From Streptomyces sp. CB02366 (GTDB lineage Bacteria > Actinomycetota > Actinomycetes > Streptomycetales > Streptomycetaceae), in NCBI RefSeq assembly GCF_001905905.1, contig NZ_LIVT01000004.1, positions 531,567 to 595,566 on the forward strand: 64,000 nucleotides of DNA, read 5' to 3'. Below the pieces are notes generated by a model that saw only the letters and a program-made list of their open reading frames with translations, made no database searches and was not told the origin of the DNA. Below, in pieces: positions 44,898 to 53,064 of the stretch (its first letter is position 1; each line of letters opens with the position of its first letter). The position numbers were made by a program, and so were the translations under genes.

Positions 44898-46076
44898 ATG
44901 CGCCGATACGCGAGGGCTCTGGTCGCGTTCGCCCTGGCCGCCGGGGTGGTGGCGGGAACGACCGGCTGGGTGTCGGGGGATGCGCAGCAGGCGCTGACCG
45001 GGCCGCCGCCGGGCAGTGCGCAGTGGCGGACGGACCGGGCGCTGGGCAGGGAGCTGCCCGACCCCGAGCGCTCGACGCCTGCCGAAGTCGCCGTGTTCTT
45101 CGCCGGGTTGAGCGACGAGCAGGGCCGCCTCCTGGCCCTGCGGCACCCGTCCGTCGTCGGCAACCTCGACGGAGCGCCGCTGGAGCTGCGCTACCGCGCC
45201 AACTCCCTCGCGCTGGCCGCCGACGACGACCCCCGTTACCGTTCGCTCGCCGCCCCCGGCCGCCGCATTCTCGCGTTCGACCCGCGCGGACGCGGCCAGG
45301 CCGCCGAGGTCTTCGGTGACCTGCGCACGGCGTCGCGGGTCGCGGTGGTGGTGCCGGGGAACGACAACGACGCCGGGACCTTCGACCGGAAGACCGTCGC
45401 GCACGGGGCCCCGCGCGGCATGGCCAGGACCCTGCACACGGCGGCCGGGCCGGGGACGGCGGTGGTCGCCTGGGTCGGGTACACCACCCCGGTGGGCGTC
45501 GGCCTCGACGCGGCGACCGGCGACCTCGCGGAGGCGGGGGCCGGGCGGCTGACCCGGTTCGCCGAGGGGCTGAAGGCGGACGGGCTCCCCGAACCCGCCG
45601 TGTTCTGCCACAGCTACGGCTCGGTGGTCTGCGGTCTGGCCGCGCACCGGCTGCCCGCCACCGACCTGGTGGTCCTCGGCTCCCCCGGCATGCGGGCGGA
45701 CGATGTCACGGGGCTGCGGACGAAGGCCCGGGTGTGGGCGGCGAAGGACCCCACGGACTGGATCGACAACGTGCCGAACGTGCGCTTCGCCGGTCTCGGC
45801 CACGGGACGGACCCGACCGACCCGGCCTTCGGCGCGCGGCGGGTACCGGCGGACGGGGCACGCGGCCACGCGGGGTACTTCGCGCCGGGAACGGACTCGC
45901 TGCGGGCCTTCGCCGCCATCGTGCGCGGCACCGCCGCCCCCGAGGGCGCGCGGGCGCCGGTGAGCGCTCGGGCCCGACAGGACCGGCCGGCCCCGAAGAG
46001 CGCCCGCGCCGACGCGGGCGTACGGGCGCCGGAGAACACATTCGGCGCGCCCCTCCCGGAAGGTGCGACCCGATGA
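44898..46076 (+). CDS. Alpha/beta hydrolase, paralogue of 40050-41258
   Basis: The 392-aa protein has an N-terminal hydrophobic segment (ALVAFALAAGVVAGTTGWVSG) as signal peptide or anchor. It shares with its paralogue HPSVVGNLDGAPLELRYRANSLALA, ILAFDPRGRGQAAEVFGDL, VFCHSYGSVVCGLAAHR with the nucleophile Ser, PTDWIDNVPNVRFAGLGHG and RGHAGYFAPGTDSLRAFA with the catalytic His. Its end is disordered. It overlaps the acyltransferase gene by 4 nt (ATGA), so the two are coupled, suggesting linked lipid or acyl chemistry at the envelope. GGAGAGGGAGG precedes ATG 44898. Confidence 0.87.
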   Translation: MRRYARALVAFALAAGVVAGTTGWVSGDAQQALTGPPPGSAQWRTDRALGRELPDPERSTPAEVAVFFAGLSDEQGRLLALRHPSVVGNLDGAPLELRYRANSLALAADDDPRYRSLAAPGRRILAFDPRGRGQAAEVFGDLRTASRVAVVVPGNDNDAGTFDRKTVAHGAPRGMARTLHTAAGPGTAVVAWVGYTTPVGVGLDAATGDLAEAGAGRLTRFAEGLKADGLPEPAVFCHSYGSVVCGLAAHRLPATDLVVLGSPGMRADDVTGLRTKARVWAAKDPTDWIDNVPNVRFAGLGHGTDPTDPAFGARRVPADGARGHAGYFAPGTDSLRAFAAIVRGTAAPEGARAPVSARARQDRPAPKSARADAGVRAPENTFGAPLPEGATR

Positions 46077-47320
46077 CCGCCCTGTCGGTGTACGCCGCCC
46101 GCGACCACGCCCGGCGGTTCGCCGCCCGTGTCGACGCCTCCACCCCCGCTCACCGCGACCGCGCCCTGGACGGACTGCGGGCGCTGGCCCTGCTCGCCGT
46201 GCCGCTCGGCCACTGGATGCTCGGCGGGTTCCGGCTGGACGCCGACGGCCTGCACAACGCGAGCCCGCTGAGCACGTTCGGCGGACTGGCGCCCGCGAGC
46301 TGGGTCCTCCAGATGCTGGGGATCTTCTTCCTGGTCGGCGGGTACGCCTCGGTCCTCTCCTACCGCCGCCGGCCCTCCACGACCGGCGCCTGGCTGGGCG
46401 GGCGGCTGGCGCGCCTGGGCCGCCCGGTGCTCGGCGTGACGGCCGTGTGGGCGGTGCTGCTCTCGGTCCTGTCGTGGCTGGGCGTGCCCGGCGACACGTT
46501 GCGTACGGCGTCGACGCTGGTGATCCAGCCGCTCTGGTTCGTCGGGGTGTACACCGTGGTCACGGCCCTCACCCCGCTCTGCGTCGCCCTGGCGCGGCGG
46601 ACCGGCGGCTGGGCGGCGCTGCCGCTGGCGGTATCGGTCGCGGTGGTGGACTTCCTGCGCTACGGACCGTTCGCGGAGGCGATGCCGTCCTGGCTGGGCG
46701 TGCTCACCGTCCTGCCCGGTTGGCTGTTCGCGTATCAGCTCGGCGTGTCCTGGGGCGAGGGCCGGATCGGGAAGCGCGGCGCCCGGCTGCTGCTGGCCGG
46801 GGGCGGGGTGCTGTTCGCCGTGCTGCTGCTCGTCTTCCACTATCCGGCGTCGATGGTCGGGGTGCCGGGCGAGGCGCGGACCAACTCGCATCCGCCGTCG
46901 CTGCTGGTGGTGGCGCTGGCGGCGACGCAGAGCGGGGCGGCGATCCTGCTGCGCGACCGGCTCGGGCGGCTGCTGCGCAGGCCGCTGCTGTGGGCGCCGG
47001 TCGTGGTGGTCAACCTGTCCGCGATGACGATCCTGTGCTGGCACCAGAGCGCGATGCTGGCCGCGGCCGTACCGGCTTCGCTCGCCGGGGCCGGGGGCGT
47101 GGCGGTGGCGGGGCTGACGACCGCGCCGGAGACGGTGGGCTGGCTCCTCGCCCGGTTGGCGTGGCTGCCGGTGTTCGCCGCGCTGCTGGTGCTGATCGCC
47201 CGGTACGCGCGCCGCTTCGAGGCCCCGTGGCGGGCGGGCACCCGCGCCGCGAACGCCCGCCGCGCGCTGGCCGGGCTCCTCGCGGCGGGGTTCGCGGTGT
47301 TCGCGCTGGGGCTGGCGTGA
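46073..47320 (+). CDS. Acyltransferase 3 family membrane protein
   Basis: The 415-aa protein has ten or more membrane helices and the acyltransferase-3 opening RDRALDGLRALALLAVPLGHWMLGGF, with the conserved His in LGHW. IFFLVGGYASVLSYRRR follows, and later helices with few charges. Such enzymes O-acylate sugars, lipids or antibiotics using acyl-CoA. Translational coupling with the preceding hydrolase suggests paired acylation and deacylation of a surface substrate. An Arg-rich C-terminus ends the protein. Confidence 0.88.
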   Translation: MTALSVYAARDHARRFAARVDASTPAHRDRALDGLRALALLAVPLGHWMLGGFRLDADGLHNASPLSTFGGLAPASWVLQMLGIFFLVGGYASVLSYRRRPSTTGAWLGGRLARLGRPVLGVTAVWAVLLSVLSWLGVPGDTLRTASTLVIQPLWFVGVYTVVTALTPLCVALARRTGGWAALPLAVSVAVVDFLRYGPFAEAMPSWLGVLTVLPGWLFAYQLGVSWGEGRIGKRGARLLLAGGGVLFAVLLLVFHYPASMVGVPGEARTNSHPPSLLVVALAATQSGAAILLRDRLGRLLRRPLLWAPVVVVNLSAMTILCWHQSAMLAAAVPASLAGAGGVAVAGLTTAPETVGWLLARLAWLPVFAALLVLIARYARRFEAPWRAGTRAANARRALAGLLAAGFAVFALGLA

Positions 47321-47407
47321 GCTGGGGCTGGCGTGAAGGGGGCGGCCCGGTCCGGGCGTACGGAGGTCCGGCTGGAGACCGCGCCCGCCGGGGCCCGGGC
47401 GCCGTGC

Positions 47408-48421
47408 CTACTCCCGCGCCGCCGCCGTACTGCTCATGTCCGGGTAGCGGTCCCCCGCCACCCGGCCCGCGATCGGCTCCAGGGCGGCCAGGTCGTCCTC
47501 CGTCAGGGCCAGCCGGGTCGCCGCCGCGTTCTCCAGGAGGCGGGCGCGCCTGCGGGTGCCGGGGATCGGGACCACGTTCAGGCCGTGCACCCGGGCGCGT
47601 TGCTGGACCCAGGCGAGGGCCACCTGCGCGGCCGTCGCCCCGTGGGCGGCGGCGATCGTGTGGACGGGCTCCAGCAGAGCCGCGTTCGTACGGGCGTTGT
47701 CGCCGCTGAACCGGGGCTGGCGCCGGCGGAAATCGCCCTCGGCCAGCTCCCGGCCCGCGTCGGTGAAGGCCCCGGTGAGGAAGCCCCGGCCGAGCGGCGA
47801 GTACGGGACGAACGTGACGCCCAGCTCCGCCGCCGCGCCGACGGCGCTCTTCTCGACGTCCCGGCTGAAGAGGGACCACTCCGACTGGAGGGCGGCGATC
47901 GGGTGCACGGCGTGCGCCTCGCGCAGTTCGGCGCCGGTCACCTCGCTGAGCCCGATCTGCTTGACCTTGCCCTGCTCGACCAGTTCCGCCAGCGCGCCGA
48001 TCGATTCGGCGAGCGGGACGGCCGGGTCGCGGCGGTGCATGTAGTAGAGGTCGATGACGTCGGTGTCCAGCCGGCGCAGGCTCGCCTCGACGGCGCCGCG
48101 GAGGTAGGCGGGGTCGTTGCTGACGCCCCGGTGGAGGGGGTCGTCGGTGCGGACGAGGGCGAACTTGGTGGCGAGGGTGATCTCGTCCCGGTGGGCCCGG
48201 ACGAACGGGGCGAGGAACTCCTCGTTGGCCCCGCGCCCGTAGGCGTCGGCGGTGTCGAGGAGCGTGACGCCCGCCTCCAGGGCCGCGTCGAGGGTGTCGC
48301 GGGCGGAGAGTTCGTCGGTGTCGCCGTAGAACTCGCTCATCCCCATGCAGCCGAGTCCCTGGACGCCGACCCGCGGCCCGCCCGCTCCCAGCTCCACCGT
48401 GGCGATCTTGTCAGTGGTCAT
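47408..48421 (-). CDS. Aldo/keto reductase
   Basis: The 337-aa protein has the AKR barrel: LGCMGMSEFYG, TLLDTADAYGRGANEEFL with the active-site Asp and Tyr, TKFAL with the Lys, DLYYMHRRDP with the His, and the NADPH-binding end NVVPIPGTRRRARLLENAAAT. It reduces aldehydes or ketones. Its start overlaps the stop of the MerR gene by 1 nt (TGATG), so both are one operon controlled by the MerR-type promoter upstream. Confidence 0.93.
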   Translation of the reverse strand: MTTDKIATVELGAGGPRVGVQGLGCMGMSEFYGDTDELSARDTLDAALEAGVTLLDTADAYGRGANEEFLAPFVRAHRDEITLATKFALVRTDDPLHRGVSNDPAYLRGAVEASLRRLDTDVIDLYYMHRRDPAVPLAESIGALAELVEQGKVKQIGLSEVTGAELREAHAVHPIAALQSEWSLFSRDVEKSAVGAAAELGVTFVPYSPLGRGFLTGAFTDAGRELAEGDFRRRQPRFSGDNARTNAALLEPVHTIAAAHGATAAQVALAWVQQRARVHGLNVVPIPGTRRRARLLENAAATRLALTEDDLAALEPIAGRVAGDRYPDMSSTAAARE

Positions 48422-48915
48422 CAGGCGCTGTGCCTTTCCGGCGCCCGGCGGGCGCCCGCGTAGAACCCGATCTTGTGGTCGAGGACGGCGAGGGTGTCGT
48501 GGAGCTCCGCGATCCGCGCGACCACCTCGCGGCGGGTCGCCTCCAGCAGTTCCCGCCGTGCCCCGACGGTGGACTCGCCCTCCCGCAGCAGCTCCGCGTA
48601 CCGCACCATGTCGGCGACGGGCATCCCGGTCATCCGGAGCTTGCCCACGAAGGCCAGCCAGTCGAGGTCGCGGTCGCTGAAGCGGCGCTGCCCGGTGTGC
48701 GAGCGGTCCACATGCGGCATGAGCCCGATGCGCTCGTACCAGCGCAGGGTGTGCGCGGTGAGCCCGGTGCGGGCGACGACCTCGCTGATCGTGTAGCCGT
48801 CCCGGCCCGCGGGGCGGGGGGAGGGAGCGGCCGTGCGGGCGTCCGCCGTCGGGGCGGGCCGCGTCCGTGCGGGCGTCGCGGGAGTGCTCCGGGAGGTTCC
48901 GTCGGTCACCGTCAT
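48421..48915 (-). CDS. MerR-family regulator of the aldo/keto reductase operon
   Basis: The 164-aa protein (start ATG 48915; GTG 48909 or ATG 48924 possible) has a Thr/Pro-rich N-terminal tail, then the MerR winged helix YTISEVVARTGLTAHTLRWYERIGLMPHVDRSHTGQRRFSDRDLDWLAFVGKLR and a long dimer helix (LEATRREVVARIAELHDTLAVLDHKIGFY). No metal-binding cysteines are present, so it likely senses an organic or redox signal. A TTGCTT-N19-TAGCGT promoter with a dyad in the spacer precedes it, and the TAGCGT box 7 nt before ATG suggests a leaderless mRNA. Confidence 0.92.
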   Translation of the reverse strand: MTVTDGTSRSTPATPARTRPAPTADARTAAPSPRPAGRDGYTISEVVARTGLTAHTLRWYERIGLMPHVDRSHTGQRRFSDRDLDWLAFVGKLRMTGMPVADMVRYAELLREGESTVGARRELLEATRREVVARIAELHDTLAVLDHKIGFYAGARRAPERHSA

Positions 48916-48922
48916 GCCCTCC

Positions 48923-48953
48923 ACGCTAGATCCTTGGAGTGCACTCGAAGCAA
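48923..48953 (-). promoter_or_regulatory. MerR-type promoter with 19-bp spacer
   Basis: On the minus strand TTGCTT (48953-48948), 19 bp, then TAGCGT (48928-48923). The over-long spacer is diagnostic for MerR-activated promoters. Spanning the spacer and the end of the -35 box is a dyad, CTTCGAGTG-CACTCCAAG (48950-48933), with only one mismatched pair between arms. The regulator probably twists this DNA to start its own operon. Confidence 0.75.
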
Positions 48954-49007
48954 GCGTGGCCGGCGGTTCTTCCGGACCGGGCCGCCGACCGGGAAAGTCC
49001 CTTATGC

Positions 49008-49044
49008 CGGAGATGAAGGAATGTTCATCCTCGCTTCATCTTCG
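49008..49044 (+). promoter_or_regulatory. Composite regulator site before the OmpR-type two-component operon
   Basis: CGGAGATGAA (49008-49017), 6 nt, then two 11-bp direct repeats GTTCATCCTCG and CTTCATCTTCG (49023-49044). Direct repeats with an 11-bp period are typical OmpR/PhoB-family sites. The same composite, with identical 6-nt spacing, precedes the SLC13 transporter gene. Probably bound by the response regulator encoded at 50789. Confidence 0.6.
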
Positions 49045-49072
49045 GACCGCCCGGGACCGCCAGGGTGAACGC

Positions 49073-49348
49073 ATGGCTTTCTCACCTCGTCTGGCGGCCC
49101 TGGCGGCCGTCGTCGCCGTGCCCCTCGGCATAGCGGCCACCAGCTACGCCATGACCGACACCTCGGAGGCGCCGAAGGTGCCGCCCGCCGTCCAGCTGGA
49201 GGAGAGCCCGCGCGGCACTCCCCCGGCGAGCGGCGGCCCGGCGCCGAGCGGTTCCGCCGCTCCGACCCGTACACCGGACGGCTCCGTCGTCCCGGGCCCC
49301 TCCGCGGCCGACGACGACGATGACGACGACTTCGGTGATGACGGTTAG
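49073..49348 (+). CDS. Small secreted or anchored acidic protein before the sensor kinase
   Basis: The 91-aa protein has an N-terminal hydrophobic signal (RLAALAAVVAVPLGIAATSYA), a Pro/Ser/Gly-rich middle and an acidic end (ADDDDDDDFGDDG). Its stop overlaps the kinase start at 49338, so it is coupled to it. The Asp cluster could bind Ca or Mg at the cell surface. It may be an accessory signal or ligand protein for the kinase; no family recognised. Confidence 0.75.
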   Translation: MAFSPRLAALAAVVAVPLGIAATSYAMTDTSEAPKVPPAVQLEESPRGTPPASGGPAPSGSAAPTRTPDGSVVPGPSAADDDDDDDFGDDG

Positions 49349-50792
49349 CCTGCCGAGGGTCTCCGCCCGGGTCCGCATCCTGCTCTGGCTGCTGGTCGTG
49401 ATGGCGGTCGCGCTGGGCGCGGTCGCCGTCACCGTGCGCTCCATCCTCCAGCGGGACGTGGACCACCGGATCAGCCAGCTGCTCACCCAGGAGACCGGGG
49501 AGTTCGCCAACTTCGTGCCGCAGGGCGTCGACCCGGACACCGGCGACCGGTTCGGCACGGCGGACCGGCTGCTGCGGATCTATCTGCAACGCCAGTACGC
49601 CGACCCCGACGAGGAGTTGCTGGGCCTCACCGGCCGCCCGGGCGACCGGCCCGACGCCATCCGCCAGCGGCGCGACCTCCCCCCGGACACCGCTCTGTGG
49701 CGGGACGGCGCCTCGCTCACCCGCATTCACGCCTCCGAGGACTCCTTCGGGACGCTGGAGCGCCCGCAGGGCGAGGTGCGCTGGGCGAAGGTCGAGATCG
49801 GGCCGTCCGCGGGCGGGCCGCCCGGGGCGTTCGTCGTCGCCTTCCACCCGGAGCGCGAACGGGCCGTCGCCGACAAGACGTTCTGGACGCTGCTCGCCCT
49901 GTCGGGGGTGGCGCTGCTGATGACGACCGGGGTCGGCTGGGCCGTCGCCGGACGCATCCTCGCCCCCGTACGGCTCGTCCGGGCGACGGCGGCCGAGCTG
50001 ACCGAGCAGGACCTCACCCGGCGCATACCCGTGGAGGGCCGGGACGACGTGGCGGCCCTCGCGGAGACGTTCAACGCGATGCTCGACCGGCTGGAGCGGG
50101 CGTTCGCCGCGCAGCGGGTCTTCGTCGACGACGCCGGGCACGAACTGCGCACCCCGATCACCATCGTCCGGGGCCACCTGGAGCTGATGGGCGACGATCC
50201 GGCGGACCGGGAGGAGACGGTGCGGCTGGTCACTGACGAGCTGGACCGGATGAGCCGCATCGTCGAGGACCTGCTCCTCCTCGCGGGGGCCGAACGCCCC
50301 GACTTCGTCCGCCCCGAACCCGTCCAGCTCGCGGAGTTGACCGCCGACGTCTTCGTGAAGGTGCGGACCCTCGGCGACCGGGAGTGGCAGCTCGACGGCG
50401 TCGCGGACCGCGAAGTGCGGCTGGACCCGCAGCGGATGACGCAGGCGATGGTCCAGCTCGCGCAGAACGCCGTCCAGCACACCGTCCCCGGCCAGCGCAT
50501 CCGGATCGGCTCCCGGGTCGAGGCGGCCCGGGAGGGGGCGGACCGGGCCGGGCCGGACCGCGTCGAGCTGTACGTCGCGGACCACGGGCCCGGAATACCG
50601 CCGGAGGACGCCGAGGTGATCTTCGAGCGGTTCCGGCGGGGCACGTCCCGGCGCGGCACCCGCACCAGCGGGGCGGGGCTCGGCCTCGCCATCGTCAAGG
50701 CCATCGCGGAGGGCCACCACGGACGCGTGGACCTCCGCCGGACCGAGGGCGGCGGAGCCACCTTCGTACTCACCCTGGAGACCGATTCGTGA
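49338..50792 (+). CDS. Sensor histidine kinase, HisKA/HAMP type
   Basis: The 484-aa protein starts at ATG 49338. TM1 (ILLWLLVVMAVALGAVAVTV) and TM2 (WTLLALSGVALLMTTGVGWAVAG) enclose a sensor region of about 150 residues. A HAMP segment (RILAPVRLVRATAAELTEQDLTRRIPVEGRDDVAALAETFNAMLDRLE) leads to the HisKA box VFVDDAGHELRTPITIVRGHLEL with the phospho-acceptor His. The ATPase has MVQLAQNAVQHT (N box), YVADHGPGIPPED and GAGLGLAIVKAIAEGH. It pairs with the regulator that overlaps its stop by 4 nt. Confidence 0.93.
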   Translation: MTVSLPRVSARVRILLWLLVVMAVALGAVAVTVRSILQRDVDHRISQLLTQETGEFANFVPQGVDPDTGDRFGTADRLLRIYLQRQYADPDEELLGLTGRPGDRPDAIRQRRDLPPDTALWRDGASLTRIHASEDSFGTLERPQGEVRWAKVEIGPSAGGPPGAFVVAFHPERERAVADKTFWTLLALSGVALLMTTGVGWAVAGRILAPVRLVRATAAELTEQDLTRRIPVEGRDDVAALAETFNAMLDRLERAFAAQRVFVDDAGHELRTPITIVRGHLELMGDDPADREETVRLVTDELDRMSRIVEDLLLLAGAERPDFVRPEPVQLAELTADVFVKVRTLGDREWQLDGVADREVRLDPQRMTQAMVQLAQNAVQHTVPGQRIRIGSRVEAAREGADRAGPDRVELYVADHGPGIPPEDAEVIFERFRRGTSRRGTRTSGAGLGLAIVKAIAEGHHGRVDLRRTEGGGATFVLTLETDS

Positions 50793-51448
50793 ACCGCATC
50801 CTGATCGCCGAGGACGAGGAGCGCATCGCCTCGTTCGTCCAGAAGGGGCTGCGCGCCAACGGCTTCACCACCGTCGTGGCGGAGGACGGGGACCTGGCGC
50901 TCGGCCACGCGCTGACCGGCGGGTTCGACCTGATGGTGCTCGACATCGGGCTGCCGGGCCGGGACGGCTTCACCGTGCTGCGGGAGCTGCGCGAGGCCCG
51001 GGTCACGCTGCCGGTGATCGTGCTCACCGCCCGCGACTCGGTCCGGGACACCGTGGCCGGGCTGGAGGGCGGCGCCGACGACTGGATGACGAAGCCGTTC
51101 CGCTTCGAGGAGTTGCTCGCCCGCATACGGCTGCGGCAGCGCACCGCCGCCCGCACGCCCGAGGTCACCCTGTTGCGCAGCGGGAGCCTCGCCCTGGACC
51201 TGCGGACCCGCCGGGCCCGTGCGGGGGAGAGGACGGTGGACCTGACGGCGCGCGAGTTCGTGCTGCTGGAGATGTTCCTGCGCCACCCCGGCCAGGTGCT
51301 GTCGCGCGAGCAGATCCTGTCGCACGTGTGGGGGTACGACTTCGACCCCGGCTCCAACATCGTGGACGTGTACGTCCGGGCGCTGCGCCGGAAGTTGGGG
51401 GCGGAGCGGCTGGAGACGGTACGGGGCATGGGCTACCGGCTGCCGTAG
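50789..51448 (+). CDS. OmpR/PhoB-type response regulator
   Basis: The 219-aa protein starts with GTG 50789. Receiver: ILIAEDEERIASFVQKGL, the phospho-acceptor Asp in LMVLDIGLPGRDG, VIVLTARDSVRDTV and DDWMTKPFRFEELLARI. C-terminus: OmpR winged helix (VDLTAREFVLLEMFLRHPGQVLSREQILSHVWGYDFDPGSNIVDVYVRALRRKL). It likely controls its own operon and the SLC13-glycerate kinase operon that follows, whose promoters share a composite site. Confidence 0.93.
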   Translation: MNRILIAEDEERIASFVQKGLRANGFTTVVAEDGDLALGHALTGGFDLMVLDIGLPGRDGFTVLRELREARVTLPVIVLTARDSVRDTVAGLEGGADDWMTKPFRFEELLARIRLRQRTAARTPEVTLLRSGSLALDLRTRRARAGERTVDLTAREFVLLEMFLRHPGQVLSREQILSHVWGYDFDPGSNIVDVYVRALRRKLGAERLETVRGMGYRLP

Positions 51449-51564
51449 CCCCCGGACCGACGCCGGGCGGCCGGGCGGCTGAACGACCAGGTGACCGGGC
51501 GGCCAGGTGACCGGGCGGCCCGACGGCGCGGTGACGGGACGGCCCGGCGGCCGGGCCGCCCCGG

Positions 51565-51613
51565 CGGAGATGAAAAGCCCTTCACCGGCCGCTCATCGAC
51601 CGCTCACCCCGCC
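51565..51613 (+). promoter_or_regulatory. Composite regulator site before the SLC13-glycerate kinase operon
   Basis: CGGAGATGAA (51565-51574), 6 nt, then 11-bp direct repeats starting at 51581, 51592 and 51603 (TTCACCGGCCG, CTCATCGACCG, CTCACCCCGCC). The layout is the same as at 49008-49044 before the two-component operon. The SLC13 gene starts 18 nt further on. Confidence 0.6.
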
Positions 51614-51630
51614 TTCCGAGGCTGTACAGC

Positions 51631-53064
51631 GTGCCTCTCCCCCTCCGGCAGACCGCCGGCCTCTGCGCCGTCCTCGGACTCTGCGCCCTCCTCGCCGTCC
51701 CCGGCGCCGCCCCCGGCCTCGGCGTCGACGGGCGGCTCTCCCTCGCCGTCTTCGTCCTCGCCACCGCCGCCTGGATCGCCACCCCGGTGGACGACGCCTA
51801 CGTCGCGCTCGGCGCGGGCCTGGCGCTGACGGTGACGGGAGTGATCAGCAGCGAGACCCTGTTCGCCACCTTGGGCGACGAGACGGTGTGGCTGCTGATC
51901 TGCGCCTTCGTCCTGGCCGCCGCCGTGACCCGGACCGGTCTGGCCGGCCGGGCCGCCGTCTTCCTGGTCGGCGGCGCCCGGACCGTACGCCAGCTGGTGC
52001 ACCTGACCACGGCCGGCCTGGTCGTCACCGCGTTCGCCGTGCCGGCCACCTCGGGCCGGGCCGCGCTCGCCCTGCCGGTGTTCCTGGCCCTGGCCGCCGC
52101 ACTGCGGGAGCGGGCGCGCCTCGTCATCATGCTCGCGCTCCTCTTCCCGACCGTCATCCTGCTCTCCGCCGTGGCCACCCTGATCGGGGCGGGCGCGCAC
52201 CTGATCACGGTCGGGGTGCTGTGGGAGCAGACCGGGGAGCGGCTGGGCTTCGTGCGCTGGCTGGTCCTCGGGCTGCCGCTGGCGGTCGTCTCCTCCCATC
52301 TGGCCGCCGAACTGGTGCTGGTGACGACGACCCGGCGCGCCGACCGCAAGGGGCCGGTCAGGATCACGGCGGCGCAGATCCAGGAGCACTCCGGGACGGC
52401 CGTCGAAGGGCCGTTCACCCCGGCGGAGTCCCGGTGCCTGCTGCTGCTGGCGACGGTGGTCCTGCTCTGGTGCAGTGAGCCGCTGCACGGGGTGTCGCCC
52501 GCCGTCGTCGCGCTCATCGGCGCGCTCGTGGCGACCTCGCCCGCCCTCGGCACCGTGCGCTTCAAGGACGGGCTGCGGACGGTCCCCTGGCCGCTGCTGC
52601 TGTTCATGGCCGCCACCATGGCGATGGGCGTCGCCCTCTCCGACTCGGGTGCGGCCGACTGGCTGGTGGGCTGGATACCCCTGGGGGCGTCCACGCCCCC
52701 GTGGTTGTTCCTCACCGGTGTGGTCGTCGTCAGCACGGCCGCCCATCTGGCGCTCCAGTCGCGCTCCGCCCGCTCCTCCGTGCTGGTGCCGCTGGTGGTC
52801 GCGGCGGCGGTCGGGGCCGGGGTCAACCCGGTCACGGCGGCGCTGGCGTCCACGGCCGCCGCCGGTTTCTGCCACACCCTGCCGTCCTCGGCCAAGCCGG
52901 TCGCGCTCTTCGCGGAGGTGCCCGGCACCCCGACGTACACCCCGCGCGACCTGCTGCGGCTGTCCGCCTTCCTGGCGCCGCTCACCGCCGCCCTCGTCCT
53001 CCTCTTCGCCCTCGCCGTCTGGCCGTTGCTCGGCGTGCCCGTCCTTCTGGAGACCCAGCCATGA
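51631..53064 (+). CDS. SLC13/DASS-type anion transporter
   Basis: The 477-aa protein (GTG 51631) has 11-12 membrane segments and the DASS-type layout: VDDAYVALGAGLALTVTGVIS, GDETVWLLICAFVLAAAVTRTGLA and ATLIGAGAHLITVG, with a second, related half GAALAS-TAAAGFCHTLPSSAKPVALF, where SNT-like signatures appear as SAK/HTLP. These transporters take up carboxylates with Na+ or H+. The start codon overlap and glycerate kinase partner suggest glycerate or a related hydroxy acid as substrate. Confidence 0.87.
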   Translation: MPLPLRQTAGLCAVLGLCALLAVPGAAPGLGVDGRLSLAVFVLATAAWIATPVDDAYVALGAGLALTVTGVISSETLFATLGDETVWLLICAFVLAAAVTRTGLAGRAAVFLVGGARTVRQLVHLTTAGLVVTAFAVPATSGRAALALPVFLALAAALRERARLVIMLALLFPTVILLSAVATLIGAGAHLITVGVLWEQTGERLGFVRWLVLGLPLAVVSSHLAAELVLVTTTRRADRKGPVRITAAQIQEHSGTAVEGPFTPAESRCLLLLATVVLLWCSEPLHGVSPAVVALIGALVATSPALGTVRFKDGLRTVPWPLLLFMAATMAMGVALSDSGAADWLVGWIPLGASTPPWLFLTGVVVVSTAAHLALQSRSARSSVLVPLVVAAAVGAGVNPVTAALASTAAAGFCHTLPSSAKPVALFAEVPGTPTYTPRDLLRLSAFLAPLTAALVLLFALAVWPLLGVPVLLETQP

